Shown here: positions 57,464 to 64,000 of the stretch, piece by piece | Layout of the letters: each line of letters starts with the position of its first letter | How positions within the stretch are numbered: the stretch's first letter is position 1 | Origin: Gymnopilus junonius | Lineage: Eukaryota > Basidiomycota > Agaricomycetes > Agaricales > Galerinaceae | DNA: 64,000 bases | Direction of reading: 5' to 3' | Assembly (NCBI GenBank): GCA_015501075.1 | Contig: JADNYJ010000115.1 | Location: forward strand, 1-64,000 | Made by a program: the position numbers and the translations under genes | The notes under the pieces: generated by a model | Databases searched by the model: none | Seen by the model: only the letters and a program-made list of their open reading frames with translations | What the model was told of the DNA's origin: nothing

Positions 57464-59069
57464 TTAGAGCTCCAAATTATACCGATCTCTCACCACCATC
57501 CCTTTACTAGGTTCAAGCGCTTCTACCTCGACATATTGGTTTACTGATACTTTATGAACTGCAGACCACCATGTCACTGGACCTGGTTTACTGTTAATCT
57601 CTTTGCAAACGTCAATGTACTCGAGTGTTCGAATATATTTGGCATAAGAATATGCAATGGCACCTTCCGTGAACCTAGATTGAATGTATGGGTCTGCCTT
57701 ATCGCCTATGTCTTCCGCAGTTCCTATGATGTAGATCGAGACATACGCCAATGGTAGGTAAGCTAAGCCAGCAGGAACAGTATTTAACTGAATAGACTTC
57801 AGTAATTTTCGAATAAGCAGTAGAATGAATGTAGATTTCTCTCACCAGAACGTCCACATCTTCTTTAATGTTCACTTCCAATCTTAAAGATAAATATTTC
57901 AAATGAGGCATTATGACGTCCAGTCCCTTCCACCACGCATCAGGCATGCTGAAACAGTAAGTGAATTTAAGACTTCTCAGAGAAGGTATCACACGCAGTG
58001 ATAAAAATGGAGAGACGCTCCAGGACCCATCAGATCTCCACGTCGCATCCATGCTGACATGGTGAAGAGATGGACTGGAGATAGACTGAAGCGATGGCTC
58101 TAATTGCTTCTGGAATCCCTCGACGGACGTTAAATGCGGGAACGGAATGATGTGAAATGGGGTGTTGACAGTATCGGGATATGAATCCGATCCAAACGTG
58201 AGGCTGCGTAAGGCTGGAAACGATTTGGAGACACGTTCCAGCGAGGCCTCGCACCAGGGTATTGAAAGTGATGTTACGTTAGGAAATATCACAGGTGCCA
58301 AATCAATGGGTCTGTTTTGATCATCTTCCAGTGGTACCCTGCCATCTCCTACTAAGACCGCATCCAAGTCGTACGAATGAAGTTCGATGTGCGTTAAACA
58401 CTCCCTGGAATGAAAGAGAATACTTCCAATTCCTTTATTTGCCACGAGTTCCATCCTTTCACCCTTATTCACAAATGTTACTCTCTCTAGCACGGCACTC
58501 CTTCTCATCGACTGAGAATATGCCATAGCTTGTCCAAGTTGATCCGAGGCCACAATGCCTACGTAGCGCAGTTCCAGCCAGGTGAGTAAAGGCCTGCTGA
58601 GCAATGAGAAAGCAAAGTCTGGGGAGTGAAGCGCAATTTCTTCGGTGTAGTTGCTGATAATGACCGTACGGATGTTGGGCATGAGCCTCAGCGCACGCGT
58701 CAGCAGAGGAGCCCACACTTCCATGGGGCATTCGTATGTCTTCGAAACAATGGGAGTTAATTGAAGCTCATGAACATATTCGCCTGGTTCCATTGGGACA
58801 TATCGCGAGTCTGAGTCAGTGCTGGTAGGTGGAGGAAAGTTTGGAGACTCGAATTCTTCCACACTTTGGATAAGTCGGGTGTGATCAAGGATGTAGGTGA
58901 AAAACGACTTGAGCTGAAGGCTACCTTTATGCAGTGAGACGAAACGCAAGAGATGAGGCAGCGCTAAGGCACGAGACCTCGAGGAAGTAAGAGTTAAGGA
59001 GGCCAGAGAAGGTGTAGAACATAGGTTGAGAATGAGATCTAGGACGTCGTCGTTGAGTAAGTCGATCAT
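57464..59069 (-). CDS. F-box-like protein, paralogue A (intact, 515 aa)
   Basis: Exon 1 59069-57846 and exon 2 57787-57464, separated by a 58-nt intron (GTGAGA...TTCAG), joining in phase. The N-terminus MIDLLNDDVLDLILNLC...SLTLTSSRSRALALPHLL is F-box-like (substrate-receptor end of an SCF ubiquitin ligase, binding Skp1). The middle has leucine-rich-repeat-like strands (LTSLEL-, SLRSLTF-, HLKYLSLRLE-type) for substrate contact. The terminal exon has the family block AIAYSYAKYIRTLEYIDVCK. Upstream in-frame ATG 59102 exists, but 59069 matches the starts of the paralogues. It is the only clearly intact member here. The substrate is unknown. Confidence 0.75.
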
Positions 59070-59344
59070 GGTTGGTAATGAGATGTCAATGTCAACTTTC
59101 ATCTTTCTGAGAGGTTCTAAATATAGTCTGAGTCCCAACCTTCCCAACCTTCATTATAGTAGCAAAGGCGGGCAAAATTTCTCCGCCTAAAAGAGACCAG
59201 TATTAGTTTACAGCAACGCACCAGGAGGCTCTGACTAAAAAAATGTTCGATTATTCCGAATTTGTTTCAACAACTTTCTAAACCGAAGCAAAGAAAATGG
59301 CTCGGAGATAAATACATAAAGAAATCTACAAACCTGTCTCTTTC

Positions 59345-60885
59345 TTATATCTCTAAATTATACTGATCCCTCAGCTTCATCCCCTTGATAGGCTCAATTT
59401 CTTCTACCCAGACAAATTCGTCTGCACCGACTTTACGACCTACCGACCACCATGTCGATGAGCGTGGCTTACCATGACTAATCTTACAAACATCAATATA
59501 CTTCAGTGTCCGAATATTCTTGGCATAGGAATAAGCAATGGCCTTTTTACTGAACCGAGAGTGGGCGCCCGGACTTGGGTCACTTCTTGTATCTCCAGAG
59601 AAAAGGATCGAAATGTATGCCAACGGAACAGACGCCAGGCCAGCTGGAACGTCACTTAACTGAATAGACTCCGGTGAGCTGCAGGGGTTGTAGAATCAAC
59701 GTAGATCTCACCAGGATTTCCAAGTCTGCCTTGACGAGTCCTCGCAGGATCAGAGACAGATACTTTAAATGAGGCAATACGACGTCCAATTCCTCCCACC
59801 AAGTCGAACGCATGCCGGACCAGTGAGTAAAGCTTAAACTTTCCAGAGAAGGTACTTCACGGAGGAATAAAAATGGGGAGATGCTCTGGTCCTCTGAAGT
59901 CCTCCATGATGCATCCATGCTGACATGACGCAGAGAAGGACTGGAAATAGACTGAAAAAAAGGAACCAGATGCTTTTGAAATCCGGTGACAGACATTAAA
60001 TGCGGGAATGGAATAGTGTGGAATGGGGTGGACATGGTATCAGGATACCAGCGCGTCCTAAACGTGAGGGTACGCAAAGCCGGAAATGATTTGGCGACAC
60101 GTCTGAATGAGACCTCGCTCCAGGATAGAGAAAGAGATACTACATTGGGAAATATCAGGGGTCCGCTTTCTGGAGCCCTCCCGCCTAAGAATGCGTCCAA
60201 TTCATACGACTCAACGTTGATGTGCGTCAAGTTCTCCCTCGAGTGAAAGAGAACGCTCCCAATTCCTTCATCCGTCATGAGTTCCACGTCTTCATCCTGG
60301 GCTGCAAACTTCACTCTCTCGATCATGGAAACCCTCTTTTCCAAATGCATAGCCTTTCCAAGGGAATTAGATGAAATGTCGCCTATGCACGATAGCTCTA
60401 AACGAGTGAGGAAAGGTCTAGTAAGCAATGCGAAAGCAAAGCCAGGTGAATGGACCACAATTTCTTCGACGCAGTCGCCCATAACGAACGAACGGATATT
60501 GGGCATGAGTTCCAATGCACGCGGTAGCAGAGGAGCCCAAAGCGTAAAGGGGGCGTCCACCTCCGCCAAAGCCGTGTCGACCAGCTTCAAGCTCGTGAAC
60601 GTATCTACCTGGTTCACATGTTTCCGAGAATGATGAATCCGGACAAGCGAGAGACCGGGACCCATCTTCATTGACACTTGGACTTTGGATTCGTGTGTTC
60701 CCAAGGATATATTTGAAAAACGATTCTAGTTGAAATGGGCTTTTGGAGAGTGAGACGTAGCGCAGGAGGTGAGGCAACGTTAGGGCATGAGATCTGGAGG
60801 AGGCGAGTGCGAAGGAAGCAAGGGTGGAAGTTATGCATAGACTAAGAATGTGATCTAGGACGTCGTCGTTGAGTACGTTGGTCAT
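59345..60885 (-). CDS. F-box-like protein, paralogue B (one frameshift)
   Basis: Same two-exon structure as paralogue A: exon 1 60885-59712 and exon 2 59659-59345, with a 52-nt intron (GTGAGA...TTCAG). The F-box-like start is MTNVLNDDVLDHILSLC, and the family blocks FPALRTLTF, STPFHTIPFPHL and AIAYSYAKNIRTLKYIDVCK are present. One single-base frameshift near 60600 (after GRYVHEL, before KLVDTALAEV) breaks exon 1. This could be a recent lesion or a base-call error. The paralogue is otherwise full length, and its 5' untranslated region is also similar to that of paralogue A (blocks EPIRKM and EPLRKM). Confidence 0.7.
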
Positions 60886-61140
60886 GGTTTGTGATGAAAG
60901 GCCAATCTTCGGTCATCTTTCGGATAGGTTCTATATATAGATTTCTATCCCAACTAATTACAAAGGCCATCGAATTTTCAGGTTTTTTGTTTTTAAGGAA
61001 GTACCTATATGTTACAGCACCGGACAAAAGAATAAATTACCGATCGTCACTTTAAAATATTCAACACTCGTAATTTTACTGGAGCAATAGAAGTCAAGAA
61101 GTACGGAATACAAAAAGAACACCGCGAAACCTTGTCTTTT

Positions 61141-61445
61141 ACTTTGACCTCCAAGTCATACTGATCTCTCAGTGCCCTCGCCATACTTGGTTAAATGGCT
61201 TCTATTCACCCAAATTGTCTGCACTTGCACGTACTAGAGATTTTTTGGGAACAACATACTATACCACCATGTCAGCGAGTCTGGTCCGCCATTAAACAGA
61301 CGGAAACTGCTGCGCGAGTCTTCCTTCCAGTCTTGGACTTCTTGGGCAATTATATACCCACTTGTTTACCTCTCCTCATGTCACGACGAACTCTTGAAAT
61401 CCATAAATTGCGACTGGGCCAAGTTGGGGCGAAGTCGGAAGGTTG
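61141..61445 (-). pseudogene. Decayed F-box-family terminal exon fragment
   Basis: The minus strand near 61175-61141 codes ARALRDQYDLEVK, matching the last residues of the family (MKLRDQYNLEI). Above it, LTWWYS recalls the family TWWS block, but frames and stops are disrupted. Confidence 0.5.
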
Positions 61446-61479
61446 AATATCCTTGGCCGCTCGTGTAAGGCTCAACCAT

Positions 61480-61600
61480 ATAGTATCTCTACAGAATCGA
61501 GGACAATCAGCTCGACAGCGCTCACAGAATCGACTGAGTTACTTTCACGAACAGCAGCCCACCACATTAGCAAACCTTTCCGCACCTACTAAGAAAATCT
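61480..61600 (-). pseudogene. Second F-box-family terminal exon fragment
   Basis: Codes KGLLMWWAAVRESNSVD then VELIVLDSVE, almost the same as paralogue C terminal exon (KGLLTWWAVVHENKAVD, VELIVLDPVE) about 320 bp away. A partial tandem duplication of paralogue C is the simplest origin. Confidence 0.65.
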
Positions 61601-61781
61601 TTGCCAAACTCGACCATATTCCCATTTTTGTATTAATTTGGTTTTTTTGGAGTGCGAGAGACGGAGTACATACATGCACTAGATAGGATGCCTGACAATG
61701 TTCAAAGGAAGATAAGCAGCTTTGGAGCACTTTACAAAACTGTTGATCATGTAGGCAGCGCTTGGCACGTCGTTCTTTCGT

Positions 61782-63339
61782 TTACTTGCTCAATTTATAC
61801 CAATTTCTCAATGCCCTCCCCTCTACAGGATCGAGGACAATCAACTCGACTGGACTCTCAGCATCGACTGCTTTATTTTCATGAACAACAGCCCACCACG
61901 TTAACAAACCTTTAACGCCATCAATCCGCCTACGAACATTGATATATTTGAGCGTCGGTATATTTCTGGCGTAGGAGAGCGCGATGCCTTTTTCTGAGAA
62001 CTTGAACTGTGCGTTCGTGCTCGTGCTTGTGCCTATATCATCTGCAGATCCCCAGAAATCCATAGACACGTATTCTAGCGGAACAGAAGACAGTTCAGCA
62101 GGAATTCTGTTTAGCTAAATAAACGTCAGTAATCCACAAGAATAGTAGAGTGGGGATATTTATTGGAGATCTCACCAAAAAATCCACGTCTTCTTTGGCG
62201 TTTACTTGCAGTTCAAGAGATAAATATTCCAAGCGAGGGAATACATGTTTCATTTCATTCCACTATGTCGCAGGCATGCTCTCCTAATAATTAAAACGGA
62301 AACTATTCAAAGAAGGTACCGCATGGAGTACTGAAAACGGTGAAACGCTCCCGTCATCTGAGCTTCTGCAGGATGCGTCCATACGTATACCTTTACCAGA
62401 GACACACCCGAAAAAACACTCTATATCCCTGTGGTATCCCATGAAAGACTTAAATGCAGAAATAAAAAGTTGTCAGATTGGATAATTGTGTCCGCGGATG
62501 TGAAGTTAAACGAGATAGTCGGCAATGCTGGAAATGATGTCGCAAGAAGTTCCAACGAAAACTGGCACCAGGATAGACAAAAGGAATGTGACATTTGGAA
62601 ATATCAGGGGGAATCTGACTCCCGTGTTTCCTGAGTCCGGGTTGGCTAGGAGGAGCCTGTGCAAATCATACCCGTCAAGTGCGACCTGTATCAAGCTCTT
62701 CCTGGAATGAAAGAGAACAGCACCAATATACTCGACTGTAGTATGATCCTGCTCATCCGAGGTACTCCCATATGCAAACTTCACTCTCTTGAGCACTGCA
62801 GGTGAAGGGGCAGACTTGAGAGCCTGTCCCAAGCGATTCGACGCAACAGTTCCCAAGAACCGTAGTTCCAGTCGAGCGAGGGAGGGTCTAGTAAGCAGTG
62901 CATGTGCAAAGCCCGGCGAATGACTCACAATATCTTCGACGCGAGCTTCAATGACAACCGAACGGATATTAGGCATCACTTCCGGTGCACGCCTGAGCAG
63001 AGGAGCCCACATCTCCACTGTGCATTCCTCCTCTTCGAATTCCTGTGTACAGACAGAATAAGCTAATTGGAGCTTGCGTATATGCTTTCCTGGTCCACCA
63101 CGTTCAGAGGGATAAGAAAGCACCGAATTGTTTGGAATTCGTCTTTGAATGTGATCCAGGACGTCATTGAAAAATGCGATACACTGGAGGGTGTCTTTGC
63201 CAAGGAAGATACAACGTAGGAGATGGGGTAATGCAATAACATAAGACCGTGAGGAAACAAAGGTTAAAGCAGCCAGGGAAGGTGTCGAGTATAGCTTAAG
63301 AATGTGATCTAGGACATCGTCATTGAGTGCATCGATCAT
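61782..63339 (-). pseudogene. F-box-like protein, paralogue C (decayed)
   Basis: The first 245 codons from ATG 63339 are intact: MIDALNDDVLDHILKL, then WAPLLRRAPEVMPNIRSVVI and RPSLARLELRFLGTVASNRL. Near 62590 the frame shifts (continuing as SWCQFSLELLATSFPALPTI in another frame) and stops follow, so the last third of exon 1 is broken. The terminal exon 62114-61782 keeps a good acceptor and an open frame (LNRIPAELSSVPLEYVSM, IALSYARNIPTLKYINVRRR). It is probably a pseudogene; a truncated F-box protein of 277 aa is the alternative. Confidence 0.7.
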
Positions 63340-64000
63340 GGTGTGTGAAGAGATTGATCAACGACCATCTTTCTCTGATGGGTTTTTATACAACGAAGAA
63401 ATGCTCTCGGCCCTCTGCATTTCTCCATGTCTTCCCATGGATCCACGCTCAGGCTACCATGACATGATACTAATAGTACTAGTAAACAGAGATTTCGAGA
63501 CTCGGATTGGGCTGCAGAAAACGGGTTTAGATGCTTTTGAAATCAAATAAATAAATAATAGCTGAAGACGACCGAATACAAGTATACAAGTACAAGTACC
63601 TACTTATATGGTTTCAAGTTCTTACTTGTAACCCTTCGAACTGAGGACTCAGAGGGTAAAAGTAGAGTTAGGCTGGTCTCATCCACAGCGCCTGAGCGCC
63701 AGTTCTCGAAACTCCATCCATGGGAATGAGGTATTTAAACAGATAGCAGCACTGTCAAGTTAACGCACGTACTTGGTTTTAGTTACGCGACGATAACAAG
63801 CTAGCTAAATAATCAACTGTTAGAGGGAGTGTGGCGAGAGTAGATGAAAAAATATATATAATAGAAAAAAAAAGAAAAAAGGAGAGAGAGAAAGAGAAAG
63901 AGAAAAAGGTAGACGGAGAGCTATGTAAATAGTAATGGTAATGATAATAGTAATATACTGTTGTATGTACGTAGTAGGTAGGAACGTGGTCGGCCAGCTA
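63340..64000. other. Upstream region of paralogue C, no gene seen
   Basis: TTTTATACA at about 63385 on the plus strand and AT-rich sequence; no supported coding region to the end of the window. Confidence 0.4.
63844..63909. repeat. A-rich / GA-rich microsatellite
   Basis: An AT run, A-runs, then GAGAGAGAAAGAGAAAGAGA on the plus strand. Confidence 0.8.

Overview
The window looks like nuclear DNA of an Agaricomycete (mushroom-forming basidiomycete). The evidence is the dense short introns (mostly 44-75 nt, GT-AG, CTNA-type branch points), a many-exon P450, Zn2Cys6 and GATA regulators, F-box-like paralogues and a basidiomycete-type Ty3/Gypsy element. No tRNA, rRNA or CRISPR array was seen. Coordinates of multi-exon genes are outer bounds; exon boundaries are given in the evidence where they could be derived and checked for phase.

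Layout. Positions 80-7378 hold a Ty3/Gypsy LTR retrotransposon on the minus strand. It is inserted, with a 4-bp target duplication (CAGT), inside the coding sequence of a membrane-protein gene whose two halves lie at 7967-7379 and 75-1. The two LTR copies differ at one position in 482 aligned bases, yet pol carries eight in-frame TGA codons at places where arginine is expected, plus two frameshifts. A 153-codon intron-containing reading frame with its own TATA box lies antisense between pol and the 3' LTR. Next come a secreted, probably GPI-anchored protein (8146-9363, minus), an unrecognised gene (10247-11056), a complete 12-exon cytochrome P450 (13726-15875), a stray C-terminal exon of the F-box family (15957-16370) and a frameshifted malic enzyme gene (16707-18946).

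From 19.9 to 31.2 kb there is a Ser/Thr-rich secreted protein (minus), a GNAT acetyltransferase (minus), a 770-bp pogo-type DNA transposon remnant with TA duplications and 23-bp terminal repeats, a 747-bp hAT-like element with an 8-bp duplication, and a GATA-factor gene (minus) followed by about 8 kb with no recognisable gene. From 39 to 46 kb there is a small secreted protein, a TRIP4/Rqt4-like zinc-finger gene and an intact 545-aa coiled-coil protein gene (minus). About 6 kb without a recognisable gene follows. A Zn2Cys6 regulator (51796-53426) and a lysine-rich membrane-anchored protein gene (54561-55811, minus) come next. The right end (57464-63339, minus) is a tandem cluster of three F-box-like paralogues in different states of decay, with further exon fragments between them.

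The genes do not form an obvious pathway or secondary-metabolite cluster. The main themes are mobile-element activity and family birth-and-death. A cross-cutting technical theme is that several conserved genes contain single-base frameshifts, mostly in homopolymer runs, while the P450 and the coiled-coil gene are clean. Residual assembly error should be considered before calling those genes dead.
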